Positions 14,001 to 24,623 of a stretch of 64,000 nucleotides of DNA are shown here, in pieces. Origin of the DNA: Whitmania pigra (lineage: Eukaryota > Annelida > Clitellata > Hirudinida > Haemopidae). Location: NCBI GenBank assembly GCA_021613335.1, contig JAJTWR010000481.1, positions 3,059,501-3,123,500 on the forward strand. Reading direction: 5' to 3'. Position 1 is the stretch's first letter. Every line of letters starts with the position of its first letter. Below the pieces are notes generated by a model, which worked only from the letters and a program-made list of their open reading frames with translations, was not told where the DNA came from and ran no database searches. A program made the translations under genes and the position numbers.

Positions 14001-15119
14001 TATTACAATGTTTATATGTTGCAAATATGATATCTTCAAAGTCAATTCAAACCAACAGCCATCAATTAATATCTTTCTAATATTGTTATCATTAATGTGA
14101 GACAACCAAGCCCCTCCCACAAACAAAGCAATCAGCCCAATTGTCAAAAAAAAATAAATAAAAAATAAAAATTTTAACTAAATCAGTTGCCTCATAAATT
14201 ATGATCACGTAAGACTCATCCAGTAATGACTTTTTAAAAAGGCAATGGCAATGGCATTTGTTAAACAATTAACTTCACACATAATGTTACTAATCGCAAT
14301 AAAGGAATACCAACTGTAAAGAGATAGTGTTTTGAGAACAAATTTATTTCCATAAAAGATCACCAGACACAGGTTGAAATCAAGTTTCATGAATTCCTCT
14401 CCACGTCCCTCAAAGTCCCTAGACAATTTTCCTTTCCTAATTTCTCGGACTTCCCTCAGGTCAACTACAAAAACAAAACATTTAAAATTATTTAAATAGC
14501 TTGGTGTGTTTATTTCAATATGTCTGTAATATACTGAATTTACACGTGTAACAAATTTATAAGTGCAATTACAATACTAGGAAAAAACTTAATTCCCATT
14601 AAAAAATATGACTTTTCATCAATGTTTAGACATTAAATAATATTTCTGAATGGATGGCTTATTGAAAGAAAACGGATATGCAAAATCAATTTTATATGGA
14701 ATTAATAATCAAATAGCCTTTCACAATTCTATCTTCAAGAATCTTCAACAATGCTATAAATATCAGAAAAGATCATTTTATCCAGTAATAAAAATACATT
14801 GCACAAACATTTGATGGTGATAATGATGTTAAGGAAGTGATTTTATTTAATTGTACTTCAGCTGGTTAACATCACAGCAAAACTAAGATAAAACTAATTA
14901 TCTTCTAAAATTAAACTAACCAGTTCCTTCGGTCCTACATCCATTAGATCTATTCCAAATAATTTCTCTGGTTTCTAGTTTAATTCTGAAGTGTTTTTTA
15001 TCTTCTGTTTTACGCTTAAATCTTGTCATAATGCAACCTTGTTCCAAAGCACCAAGGATTCCCTCTTGTTCCAAGGAAACAAGAGAGTTTATTCCCAAAC
15101 TTTTTTGACCAAAACTCAT
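1..15119 (-). CDS. PLCG1: Phospholipase C-gamma (1-phosphatidylinositol 4,5-bisphosphate phosphodiesterase gamma), 3' end outside window
   Basis: Receptor-coupled enzyme that cleaves PIP2 to IP3 and diacylglycerol at the plasma membrane. Exons 5' to 3': 14921-15119, 14315-14464, 11729-11822, 8600-8641, 8396-8477, 8067-8138, 7474-7511, 7189-7240, 6896-6994, 6651-6766, 6315-6400, 5898-6018, 5552-5720, 5284-5335, 4782-4855, 4524-4661, 4241-4410, 3707-3907, 3434-3571, 3016-3193, 2762-2827, 2502-2605, 2235-2380, 1997-2151, 1601-1700, 1031-1258, 673-824, 352-466, <1-164. All keep phase, giving about 1167 codons. Domain order is that of PLC-gamma: N-terminal PH, EF-hand region, X box with [10 protein letters not shown] and FHGHTLTT (catalytic His about 313 and 358), split PH, SH2 ([11 protein letters not shown]), SH2 (DGVFLVRR), SH3 (ALYDY, WWRGDYGG), second half of the split PH, Y box ([14 protein letters not shown]), C2 (DNGLNPSW). 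A Tyr in the SH2-SH3 linker (SSGLYQIP) resembles the activating site. Vertebrates have two paralogues, so the symbol means the family. The last 70-120 residues are missing at the window edge. Confidence 0.95.
1507..1555. repeat. (AAT)n microsatellite in a PLC-gamma intron
   Basis: About 16 uninterrupted triplets, giving poly-Asn or poly-Leu translations in the two strands. Confidence 0.95.
7188..7189 (-). other. GC-AG intron donor in PLC-gamma
   Basis: The exon at 7189-7240 ends AAAAG followed by GCGAGT on the minus strand. Using GC as the donor keeps phase 0 with the next exon at 6994. The nearest GT (GCGA|GTCTTT) would put that exon out of frame. GC-AG introns with a strong AG|GC context are a known minor class. 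Confidence 0.7.
7283..7350. repeat. (GAT)n microsatellite in a PLC-gamma intron
   Basis: Tract of gat triplets with one interruption (gatgagatgatg), immediately upstream (plus sense) of the exon at 7474. Confidence 0.95.
7964..8055. repeat. Compound (AAC)n(AAT)n microsatellite
   Basis: About 15 aac triplets run into about 17 aat triplets, ending 12 bp from the exon donor at 8067. Confidence 0.95.
9890..10212. repeat. 55-bp minisatellite, about 6 copies
   Basis: Unit core aataattcataatgctgat, then attatttattatttgtacaa and atgtctgta. Unit ends alternate between two forms, cagtatt and aatcttt. Lies in a large PLC-gamma intron. Confidence 0.9.
12414..12636. mobile_element. Probable insertion flanked by 8-bp direct repeat TTTGACCT
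   Basis: Plus strand: tttgacct, then about 205 bp of higher-GC sequence, then tttgacct again. The body has no clear terminal inverted repeats and no recognised coding. An 8-bp duplication is typical of hAT-type elements, but SINE origin cannot be excluded. Confidence 0.4.
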
Positions 15120-15807
15120 TATTTTCCAGGATATAATTCAAATTAATCTCTCTTCGGCCGATGCACTTGGAGCTTAACACCTTTAAAAAAACTAAGTACG
15201 AAACTAAGTGTACAATTTAAACAAAGATCCCCTGGCAGCACATCGCCAGCGACTGTCTCCCCAAGACAATCCAAATCTGCTACACCGTCGCTTCACAGAC
15301 ATCGCTTAAAACACAGTTCATTCCTGCATGTGAATTCACATTTACATGACTTCATTTAATGTTTTAAGAGAATGTTTGCGAAAAATTATGCTGACATATT
15401 CTAGTATTTAAAATTAATATTTCTTTCGGTCTGGTAACTAATGGTAGTTAAAAAATATAAATATTTTAAAACTACAGTTTATATAACAAATTATCAATTT
15501 GATATAATGGTGTTACTCTCAAACTGATAATTTGAATGACGATTGCAATTTTTTATTTAATTTACTTAAGTTAAATATTAATCTGAAATTATAAAACTAT
15601 TTTTTAAATATTTTTATTGTTAAAACATTTTTTAAATATTGTGACTACTTGCGTTGAGCCGTATACTTCCGATACATCCTTCTTTTTCATCGTGTTGTCG
15701 CGAAGGTGGGTTCGTCGTTGTTTGAGATGCTTGTAAATTTAGATATCCGTTGAATTTTGGATAACAACAATGAAATATTTGTAATCGCAGGCTGAAAATT
15801 TGTAATC
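15120..15807. promoter_or_regulatory. Shared head-to-head upstream region of PLC-gamma and RPS12
   Basis: The PLC-gamma start codon (minus, 15119) and the RPS12 start codon (plus, 15808) face away from each other about 690 bp apart. Any promoters for both must lie here or overlap. The RPS12 side has a pyrimidine tract and a 5'-UTR intron acceptor (atcgcag ending at 15790). Confidence 0.55.
15677..15688 (+). promoter_or_regulatory. 5'-TOP-like pyrimidine tract of RPS12
   Basis: The tract tccttctttttc lies about 120 bp upstream of the RPS12 start codon. Ribosomal-protein mRNAs usually start at a C within such a tract and are controlled by mTOR/LARP1. A 5'-UTR intron probably follows, ending at the AG at 15789-15790. 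The exact start site is inferred. Confidence 0.5.
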
Positions 15808-16783
15808 ATGTCGGATGCTGAATGGTAAGTGAATTTTTTCTCATTTTGCGGTCCTCGTGGTGATCGGTCTCACAACAAGACATCAATTTCAGTGAGGATA
15901 GTCCTGTTGTCCAAGCTCCAGCTGGAGGAGCTACCGGAAACATGGACCTGAACACGGCAATTCAGGAGGTTTTGAAGACTGCTCTCATTCACAATGGTGT
16001 TGCCAGAGGTGCCCGCGAATGCGCAAAGGCCCTTGATAGCAGGCAGTCACTTCTCTGCATTTTGGCCAATGACTGCAATGAAGCCAACTACGTTAGGCTC
16101 GTTGAAGCTTTGTGTGCTGAACATGGAATCAACTTGATCAAGGTTTGTGTTGGCTCCTAGCTCTTTTTTTGCTAAAGAGCCATATATCAGTTAATAATAT
16201 GAAAACCTTTTATAGGTTGATGATAAAAAGAAATTGGGCGAGTGGGCTGGCCTTTGCAAAATTGACAAGGATGGCAAGCCAAGGAAGGTTGTGAAATGCA
16301 GCTGTGTGGTTATCAAGGTTGGTTAATGTTAATGGTTAATTTGGAATAAGTTTGACAATGATGACAAAACATGCTCCCTCTTCTGATTAAGATGAGGATT
16401 AGCTTAGTCTCGTTCGTCTGAGTCAACTAGGCATAATGATTTGTAATGTGCAAACACAGTGGAAATGATGACAATCCATGCTCCCTCTTCTGATTAAGAT
16501 GAGGATTAGCTTAGTCTCGTTCGTCTGATTACAATTAACAATTATTAATAATATGACATTAAATATGCTTAAATTTACTGAATGTGATGACAAAACATGC
16601 TTCCTCTACTGATTAAGATGAGGATTAGCCTAGTCTCGTTCGTCTGATTCAGTTAATATGTTTGTGCCAATACAAAATGATGTAATTATTAAATACTAAT
16701 GGTTTTTTATTTCCTTATAGGATTTTGGTAAGGAAAGTCCAGCTTTGGATGTTCTCAATGATTACCTGAAGTCAAGGAAATAA
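15808..16783 (+). CDS. RPS12: 40S ribosomal protein S12 (eS12)
   Basis: Small-subunit ribosomal protein that binds 18S rRNA near the beak of the 40S head. Four coding exons, 15808-15824, 15893-16142, 16216-16317 and 16721-16783, give 143 residues (human 132), all in phase with GT-AG junctions. Diagnostic segments are [54 protein letters not shown] and the C-terminus [11 protein letters not shown]. The start codon leads into a short acidic N-terminus typical of the family. The last intron carries three snoRNA genes. A polyadenylation signal aataaa lies near 16813. Confidence 0.97.
16352..16426 (+). ncRNA. SNORD100: Box C/D snoRNA copy 1, SNORD100-like, in RPS12 intron 3
   Basis: C box atgatga (16358-16364), D' ctga (16383-16386), a C'-like aagatga, D box ctga (16418-16421), and a closing stem ttgac/gtcaa. 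The guide before D' (gctccctctt) pairs with the conserved 18S stretch GAGAGGGAGC, the target of vertebrate SNORD100 (human 18S Gm436), which is also hosted in RPS12. The guide before D (agtctcgttcgt) is an exact 12-nt complement of the near-universal 18S segment ACGAACGAGACT. Confidence 0.88.
16455..16534 (+). ncRNA. SNORD100: Box C/D snoRNA copy 2, SNORD100-like
   Basis: Second copy. C box atgatga (16465-16471), the same D' guide gctccctctt, and D box ctga (16525-16528) preceded by the identical guide agtctcgttcgt. The terminal stem is weaker than in copies 1 and 3. The internal region is nearly identical to copy 1, which indicates local duplication. Confidence 0.85.
16574..16654 (+). ncRNA. 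SNORD100: Box C/D snoRNA copy 3, SNORD100-like variant
   Basis: Third copy. C box gtgatga (16584-16590), D box ctga (16644-16647), and a 7-bp closing stem actgaat/attcagt. The D' guide has changed to gcttcctcta, which still pairs with the 18S target using one G-U pair and ends in A, as I recall the vertebrate SNORD100 guide doing. The D guide agtctcgttcgt is unchanged in all three copies. Confidence 0.85.
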
Positions 16784-17628
16784 GTTTCATAACCATGAGG
16801 ACAGTTCCATAAATAAAATTTAAATTTAAAATTTGACTAGTCTAATTGATTCTGGGTGACATGGGATGAGGATGTTGATCATAAAACTGATTAGTTAAGT
16901 ATGTAGATGGAGAATTTGCTTGGTGGGTGTAAGGGTGACTCTTAATGTCTGGTATAAAGGATAAGCCTTACTTATATTGATTGGAAATGCTGATTGATTA
17001 CACTTTCTATCATTTCATGGGTGGCTGTTTGTGCTTCCGTGCAATGGTATAATCCATTGGCTCTTGTTATTGTAATTTATGAAGAAATTAACAAAGTTAC
17101 ACTCTTAGTATTCTATTTACTGAAATCTCCAAATCAGTTCAGCATATCTGCAAAGTTTTTTATTGGAGCGGGAGTTAAAAAATGTCTATAATTGGGAAGC
17201 TTCAATATTTTTTTACCAGGCTTTGTGGGGTCATTAACACGAATTCTGAAAAAGTATTTGATACCATTTGACAGATTGAGATTGTAAAGTTGCTAGGATG
17301 GTCAGCAGGACAGTAAAATAAAAGCTAGACTTGCCTCCGGGATAATACTCCAGACTTTAACCAGGAAGAGACCCACAGGCCTTTCTGCACCTATCCTTTT
17401 GGCTTCCCTGATATTTAATAACCAAACTTTTTTAGGTTTTTTTGTTGGTGCAGAGACTAAATGCCATATTAGGCATCGTTTGGCTCTTGAAAGATAGTCA
17501 GAAAAAAGCGCGATAACTTAAGTTGTTCTTCAGAGTTTGGTTTGGTCTTCTGAGGAAATTTTTGTCCAAGAATAAATCTACTGCCCAAAATTTGAGTACT
17601 GAGGAACTCGATTTCTGTAATTTACTGT

Positions 17629-17686
17629 GCAGGGACGTTATTCCAGCTTTTTCCAATGGGCAATTTTCCCCCTCGATTACGTTCCT
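17629..17686. mobile_element. Short MITE-like element with terminal inverted repeats
   Basis: Begins cagggacgtta and ends ttacgttcctg; the ends are imperfect inverted repeats. Its left part is similar to a segment at 50137-50252 inside a TPGS2 intron. Non-autonomous and non-coding. The family is not recognised. Confidence 0.4.
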
Positions 17687-17805
17687 GTTAACAATGCAGG
17701 GAAAGTAATAAAAATCTGACACGGATAAATGAGTATAAATACACTATTCAAACAATCCTTTAAAAGTTCATTGAGCGAATGCCCGCAGAGCATTGTGTAC
17801 GTAGT

Positions 17806-17813
17806 TATAAAAG
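17806..17813 (+). promoter_or_regulatory. TATA box candidate for the VOPP1-like gene
   Basis: TATAAAAG lies about 240 bp upstream of the proposed start codon at 18051. No other TATA box this good is seen between RPS12 and that start. Inference from sequence only. Confidence 0.35.
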
Positions 17814-18050
17814 CTCAAGTGCTGACAAGTAACTCCACAGTTTTGCTATCCCGCGCAAGTAGAAATCATGTAGAGGATTTCAATTGTCGAATTTAGCAAT
17901 CGTGGTTTACTAAATATAAAATTTAATTAGTCCTTGACAAATGATTGCTTGTCATCGTTTGTGCTGCCAGCATTGCGTTTACAAACTTCTGGGAAAATAT
18001 TTCGTGGAAATCTGAAGATTGTTTTCTTCTGTTGTTAATAACAACTTGTC

Positions 18051-19100
18051 ATGGGCTTTTCATTCAAGTTGGGATCGTTGGTGGGAATCCTGTTGATCGA
18101 GAAAACCCTTAAGACAGGTGATTTAAGGATCAAACATTTCCATCACCAATTCGTTGTGAATCGTCTTTTATTTGGATTAAAAGTGAAGAAATATTTTGTA
18201 TTGTGTTCTTATTTTTAAACTTATTATTAAGAAATAACGTTGTTATTTATGACACGCACAACAATTTGATTTGAATCGTAATATTGTACGATTAATGTGT
18301 TTTTTAGACATCTGTAAGACATAGCTTACTAGGTGTTTAGCTGAAATATTGTTGTTTGTTGCGTTGAACATTTATTTTTAGAAAAAATATTTTAATTCAG
18401 GTGCAATTTGTAAGGAGGATCAGTCTAGGATATGCAGAACACTGGCCGAAGGTTAATGGAAAATTTAATTTGAAATTCAATTTGTGCAGTCAACCACATC
18501 CTTTAAAAAGCTGTGAGAAATAATGCACTCAGTTACTTTCAAATGAACTGCCAGTTATTCAGAAAAGTGAAATGGTTAACAGACGCTTCGTTGGCTTTTC
18601 GTTGTTTCCCATTTAAATCAATTATTTTGAGGCAAATGTCTGCCTATGTCATTCCAGTTTTAAAATTTTCACTAGGAACAATTATAATAAATTGAACCTA
18701 TTGATTCATTCCAAATGATCTATAATATTGCTCTTTTTCGACGATTTATCATTTCACAATTATTACATTTTTTAATTTGTAATGTCTCACATCATAAGCC
18801 AATCAATCAACTATTTTATCCTTCAGACACTCAATAACATTCATCTTTATCTTCATATGGATCATCAAAAAGACAACTTTTCAACACTCTCCATTTTGCT
18901 TCTGACATTTCCTCCAATAAAGGCCGGAATAAACAGCCTCTTAAGATTGGATTGTGCTGTGATCAAAATCTATTCCATCATTGAACCATCCATAGCTTTC
19001 ATTCACTCATCCAGAGATGGAATGCGCTCAACCTTCACTCCTTCCTTCCATCATCGCGGCATGCTTTTCGAATTGACTTGTAATAATAATAATAATAATA

Positions 19101-19147
<47 letters not shown>

Positions 19148-22100
19148 TAGTTATTTTCTTTCGAAACAATCGACTTTGTTGTAATCACGATTCAATACGT
19201 TATTAATGTTATTGGTATTGTTATCCTGATTGTTATTGTTGTAACGGCAATGTATGATTATTTGTATTTTTCGTACTTTTCGTAGGCAGGTTTTCATCAT
19301 CATCATCATCATCATTGTTGATGTTGTTATGTCAGTGTACGATTTCATTTATAATATTTTTTTTCGTTATTTCTGTAGGCGGATTTTCGAGCGACTCACA
19401 TCGTCATCCAAACGCGGGCACCTGCCTCTCGAAACGCTACAGCACCTTCACACACGTCTGCTCCGTCCACGACTACTCCCCCTCCGTGGCCTTTTGTTGT
19501 TGTTCGGCCCAGACAACTCAAACAACGACGTCGACTTCGTCCGTCGTGGATGAGAGGATTCTCTGCTGCCGCTACTTCCAGTCTTGGAATGCATTCAGGT
19601 GCGACGAAGAGAGAGATGTCGTCCCGCTGTGAGTTTCGCTCCGCTTTCCATCTTTCCACGTTGAAACTACAATGAAGCGTGGAACACAACACTTACTAGC
19701 ACTTGTGTTTTCTCGTTTCTTTGTTTTGCAAGTTTTGCCGGCGGTCTGGCGGGAGTTTGCGATTTCGATATGCAATGGTAATACGCTGATGAAGTGTAAT
19801 TTGTACGTTAAGGGTTTATCATACGCAGAGAGTTTAATGCTTCGAATCATTTATTATATATATTATCATGATATATATCATTGACATATTATATATTATC
19901 ATGATGATATATATATCATTGACATATTAGGTTAGGAAGATATTCGGTTGCACTAAATGAACTCAACTGACAATGACGTAATAAGTGACGTAATACAAAT
20001 AAGGAGCTGCGATGGACACAGGACAATGTTCTAAATCAGTGCTCCACAATCCACAACGACCCATTTTACACATTTCGTGAAAATATTTTCATCCAAATGA
20101 TTGTAACATTTGAGGAAAGGAATAAAAATTGTCGAGAACAAACGAATAGAATATCTTATTGAATGATATCGTTGAATCATCGAAGCCATTAAAATATCGA
20201 AGGAGATTCCGTGAAGAATTGATCATCCACGTTGATAATCAAGATCAAGACCCTGCATTAATGATGAATCGCTTGATGACATTAAGTCGAAATAAATCTT
20301 TTAGCTGAAGCCATAATTTATTTCCAATTCATTCCTTAATTTAATAATTTATTTACCCTTTAATGGTTTATTTTTTAAAGGTATAATTTATATTTAAAAG
20401 CATCTTTTTATTTCAAATCGACATTCATTGCTTCATCAAAGAGGGAAGTATTCGATTGATTCTTTATCTTGATAAGGAAGTGCTGTTATCTCAGATTGAG
20501 GAAATGACGCAAGGAGTTGATTGGTTTGAATTGAATTCAATCGAACTAAATCAATTTGCAAGTTCATCCATAAAAACATGCTGGAACTTTTCGATAATAC
20601 ATAAAAGAACTGTTGAGTATTTTTGCTTTATTTTACCATCGATATGTTAGATTGTTTAGAAAAGTCTCGACAATACTACAAGCATCAACCAAAGAATTAA
20701 TTAATAGCTTACAAAACAGAATACGTAAAAATGCTCCGACCGAGAGACTTGTAAATGCAATCAAAATCTGTTAACAGAATGTTAAAACACGCACTTTTTG
20801 GTCTTCAAACATGACTTCAAGTTAATCAGTTCCCGCTCTGTTCTGCCGTCAAAAACCATTGCAGACTTATACAAACAGTATTTTTAAGCATGTCAATAAA
20901 TCAGCTAATATTTTGTTCAGCTTTTATTTCTATCCTTTGTCCATTTGATAAAAATTCGATTTTGTCAAACAACCTATGAAACCATTTCAAACAGCCAACA
21001 AAAATGAAAAATCAAGTAAAAGGTCCTACTGGTTTCACTTCTCTGCTTCAAGATTTAAAAGAAAGTTGTTATTTTTACACAAAAGCAGCTTCAGTCTTAA
21101 TCCTTTAAAAGTTTAAAAAATTTAAAGTTTAAAAAATAAAGTTAATACGAGATCTCGAATCTTGTTTATATTAATCAACACAGCAATCTCTCAACACCCT
21201 TTCGATGATGTGAAGGCCATTCTTCTTCTACGTTATTTTCTCGAAAAATAAAAACAATTAAAAGTTTCTCCTAAAATTGTATAAAATTCTCAACATGAAT
21301 TGTGATTGGTCCCAATTTTAAGAAAATCCACACAACCCGGTCTGCCATCAACCGCTGGCAATGACATGGGAAAAATACAGCTCATTGTGTCGGAGCATGG
21401 AATTTTTATTTTCCTTTGTTTAGAAAAGTTGCATTTTTAGCCTTTGTTATGATACATTGCAATTGTTAATATTCATTTCGGTCGATCATTTTCAGAGCAA
21501 ACTCAACTTTGGTATCCGTCAGAGTGTGGACAATATCGTTGATCCTGTTCGCAGTGATATCCCTTCTCACACTTCTCCTCATTGGCTGCCTTAGAAAGAC
21601 AATGGCCAATAAGAAAAAGAACTCGTCCGATCACAAGTCAGGTATGTCTGTTTTTTGTTTGACCTTGTGAATAAAAGGAAGTGTGGCGAGTTAATTGTTT
21701 TGTTTGTAATTTGAATTTTTTTAAACTTAAACTTTTCAACAAATCGACCGTAAAAGTTGCAAACTAATTGACACAAATTGAAGCGTTTTTAATTAACGAT
21801 CGCCCGTGGAATGATTGCAACCAAGGAAATCTTTCCCGCTCAAATATTTCCTAAAATTATCAGTTATCATTAAATTAGCCGCCGCCACTAGCGCAAACTG
21901 CGAGTGCATTCGTCTGTTTCGTATAAATATTATTGAGAACAAAGACAGGCATACTCAGACATACTCGCGGGTACTGAGACTGATTGAACATAACGTCCAT
22001 AACAACAGCTTTCCGAAGAGCAAAGAAACTGTCTGGTTGGCGGTTGGCAATCAACCAACCTATGTAAAACGATCGCTTGTAGTTCAAGTGGAGAGGAATT

Positions 22101-22936
22101 CCCGTCGAGTGAAACAATTGAGATGCCACGACCACCTAATAAAAGTTTCATACTTGAAAAGAATTGTAAACAATCAACAGAGCAATTGAGCTTCCATTTC
22201 CTTAATTTTTCCGTTTTATTTTCTTTAAATTCCCTTAAAAAAAGGATTCAGAATGATATTTGGTATATCAGCATCACTGTTAACGAAGTTTTATGAACAG
22301 CTGCTGTACTTGTATCAATGCTAGCAATAACAGCTGCTATTAACAATTATTAATAATGCTATTATACACCAAAATGGTACTATTAATCTCCTTAATCAAT
22401 CAAATTATCCTGCTCGTTATTTCGAATGCACAATAAAAACCTCAATTTTTTTCCAACTCAAAACAGCCCGACTTGATGGTTTTCCACTTGATCCAGAAAA
22501 ACATTGGCATCATCACTCATCGGGAGCTCAAGATGCATCCTTCCACAACCACTACCTTACACCTGGAATGTTCAAGTCGGTCGTTCCACTGATTCCGAGT
22601 GCTCCTTCCATGGATGACACGGAGTCGTACAAAGAGTTTTCCCACTACGATGTCAGACGTTCAACTAACGATTCAAATATCTCCACCACCAACAACAACA
22701 ACGTCGACAGTGGCGCAGGCGATTCGAAGCACAAACGCGCCATTGAATCGACGTCAGACTCAAATAATTTTCATTTCGATCCGGACAATGATCAGGGTTC
22801 GTCAGTTTTCAAGACCCACCGTGAAAAAGTTGATGTGAAGTGCAACATGTTGAGAGACAGTGTATGTGTTGAAAGCAGCATTGAAATCAACAGCGAACCT
22901 CCCCCACCCTATGATGAGGTTGTGGCTTCGCAATGA
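18051..22936 (+). CDS. Single-pass membrane protein with Cys-rich ectodomain and PPPPY tail (VOPP1/WBP1/Shisa-like architecture)
   Basis: Proposed exons 18051-18117, 19379-19598, 21496-21641 and 22467-22936 are in phase and give 300 residues. The first exon (MGFSFKLGSLVGILLIEKTL, weak signal-peptide character) is chosen because it ends in the needed phase; the true start could differ. The ectodomain has clustered cysteines (AFCCCSAQ, ERILCCRYF). Exon 3 encodes one membrane segment (VWTISLILFAVISLLTLLLI) followed by a basic stop-transfer stretch (KKKNSSD). The cytoplasmic tail is polar, His/Ser/Asn-rich and ends EPPPPYDEVVASQ. PPxY motifs bind WW domains, often of Nedd4-type ubiquitin ligases, and VOPP1 ends in a similar PPPPY. 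Orthology is not established. The poly(A) signal aataaa lies near 23120. Confidence 0.6.
19081..19146. repeat. (AAT)n microsatellite in intron 1 of the membrane-protein gene
   Basis: About 22 aat triplets with one break. Confidence 0.95.
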
Positions 22937-24623
22937 TGAACATTCGTAACCATTAGTTTGTGATTGACACCAAATTCAAAATCATTTCGGATCTAATTAA
23001 ATTACTAAATTGAATCACCTTCTTGATCAGAATTAAGCCAAGATCGTTGTGGTTCTACTAACTGAAGTAGTTTCAGCATCAAAATTCTCAATTCTTATTT
23101 GCCGAGCTTCGTTTAACAATAAAGGCGTTGTGCTAATGCAACAATTTTCTTATTTTGATCACGAATGTATATGATGTTTTTTTTGTTTGTTTTTTTTAGA
23201 GAAAATCACTTTTTAAGCTCAGGTGATCCGACTTTGATGGCTAATATAGTTGGTTTATATGTTATATAAATAATAATTTAATATAAGTTATGACTAATAA
23301 TATTCTATATGTCATTTGGCTCCATGTAGTTCATGTGTTTTTCGTTATAACATCCAAGCACTGACAGCCATCAAAAAGGGTTAGTTAAGTTCTCAGCCAG
23401 CGAAATCAGAAAGCAAAGTTCTTTGAAAGATAAAAACATTGCAGATTTCTCTGGCATAGATTTCAAAACAATGTCACTCTGGACTGAAAATTTGAAACCA
23501 TCTTGGGAAATTCTGTCTGTAACTCGATGCCGCAACTGTAACACATCTTTGCACAGATTATTGTGAATCTTGCCACTTGCACAATTTATTTGTCCGACTT
23601 TAGCAGGTTGAATTGAGAAGAAATCAAAACAAGGCAACCCAATAAGTCTTGACGCCGTAGTGTATTTATAATTAACTAAAATTTGCCTAATATCGCTAAA
23701 TTATACCATTTCAGATCCCACCCACATTGTGGTCAATTTCTGTCGGTTGGAGTTTTGAGCTTGTGCCCGCTGGACACGTATAATTTTACCTTCATGACAC
23801 TATTCGGCCTTGAAAATTAAACCCTGTTAAACTAGCGCACGAACACAAATTTTAATTTATTAACGAGATTCAATTCAGTAACAGCTTCCTTTATTGGTTA
23901 TCAAAATCAATACAAAAAAAAAATTAATAAACTAAATAAGAAGTTCCTGCAGCTTAATTAAAAAGAAAAAACTCCTAACCCTCATTAGCGAATCTTAGAC
24001 AAACCAAATGATCTTAGTATCATTATCATCGCCGTATTACGACCTTAAATAATTAATTACCAAACAAAATTACAGAGTATTAAGTAAAGGGGCATGCATG
24101 TGATGAATAAATGGTGGCAAAATAAATGTTAATCTGAGGAGCACCAATAATAAGGTTTACTACAGCAAATAAATTTTCTCTTTCTAAAAACAGATTCTAG
24201 ACACATGCTTCTTAAACTGGATTGCAAAATAATTTCAAGGGCTGTCGTATGAGTTAACGAAGTATTCATTCATTTCTCGACTGATAATACTTAGCTTCAC
24301 ATGCAAAGTTGGTTGCTAACATCGTCGCAATCATTACGTAACATAATAATCATTAACCAGAAAATGAGCGCATAATAATAATTATAATAATAATTATCGA
24401 CAGGTCAGCAAAATAGCAGGCAAAATAAAATTAGGAACGAGAATACTTTCAAGAATTGTCCTCTGAAGCTTTCGATTACATGCATCGAGGAGTTAATTAT
24501 GGAAGAAATGGTCACTTTTAAAATAAATTTCACTCAAAACCAACGCCATTCATTCTGTTATAAATAACCCAATAAAATATTTACAGAGTATTTTTTACAC
24601 GAATGATCCCACGAGAGCATCTT
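22937..24623. other. Convergent 3' intergenic region
   Basis: Holds the 3' UTR of the plus-strand membrane-protein gene and probably the 3' UTR of the minus-strand 526-residue frame (minus-strand AATAAA near 23889-23894). An 88-codon minus-strand frame at 23371-23637 has no recognised domain and is not called. Confidence 0.5.

Larger units (their letters stand above)
8642..14314 (-). other. Two large PLC-gamma introns around the small exon 11729-11822
   Basis: Apart from that exon, no coding exon was found here. The region holds a 55-bp minisatellite (9890-10212), a probable insertion with an 8-bp target-site duplication (12414-12636), a short (ATC)n at 13639-13656, and otherwise AT-rich unique sequence. 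Small open frames near 13.1-13.4 kb have no recognisable domain. Confidence 0.6.
16784..18050. other. Intergenic region between RPS12 and the VOPP1-like gene
   Basis: No coding exon is recognised. It holds the RPS12 3' UTR and poly(A) signal (about 16813), a MITE-like element near 17.63-17.69 kb and a TATA box at 17806. The open frames at 17.5-17.7 kb on both strands sit on the repeat. Confidence 0.55.

Noticed and set aside
23371..23637. 88-codon minus-strand frame between convergent genes
   Set aside because: No recognised motif, no supporting exon, and in probable 3' UTR.
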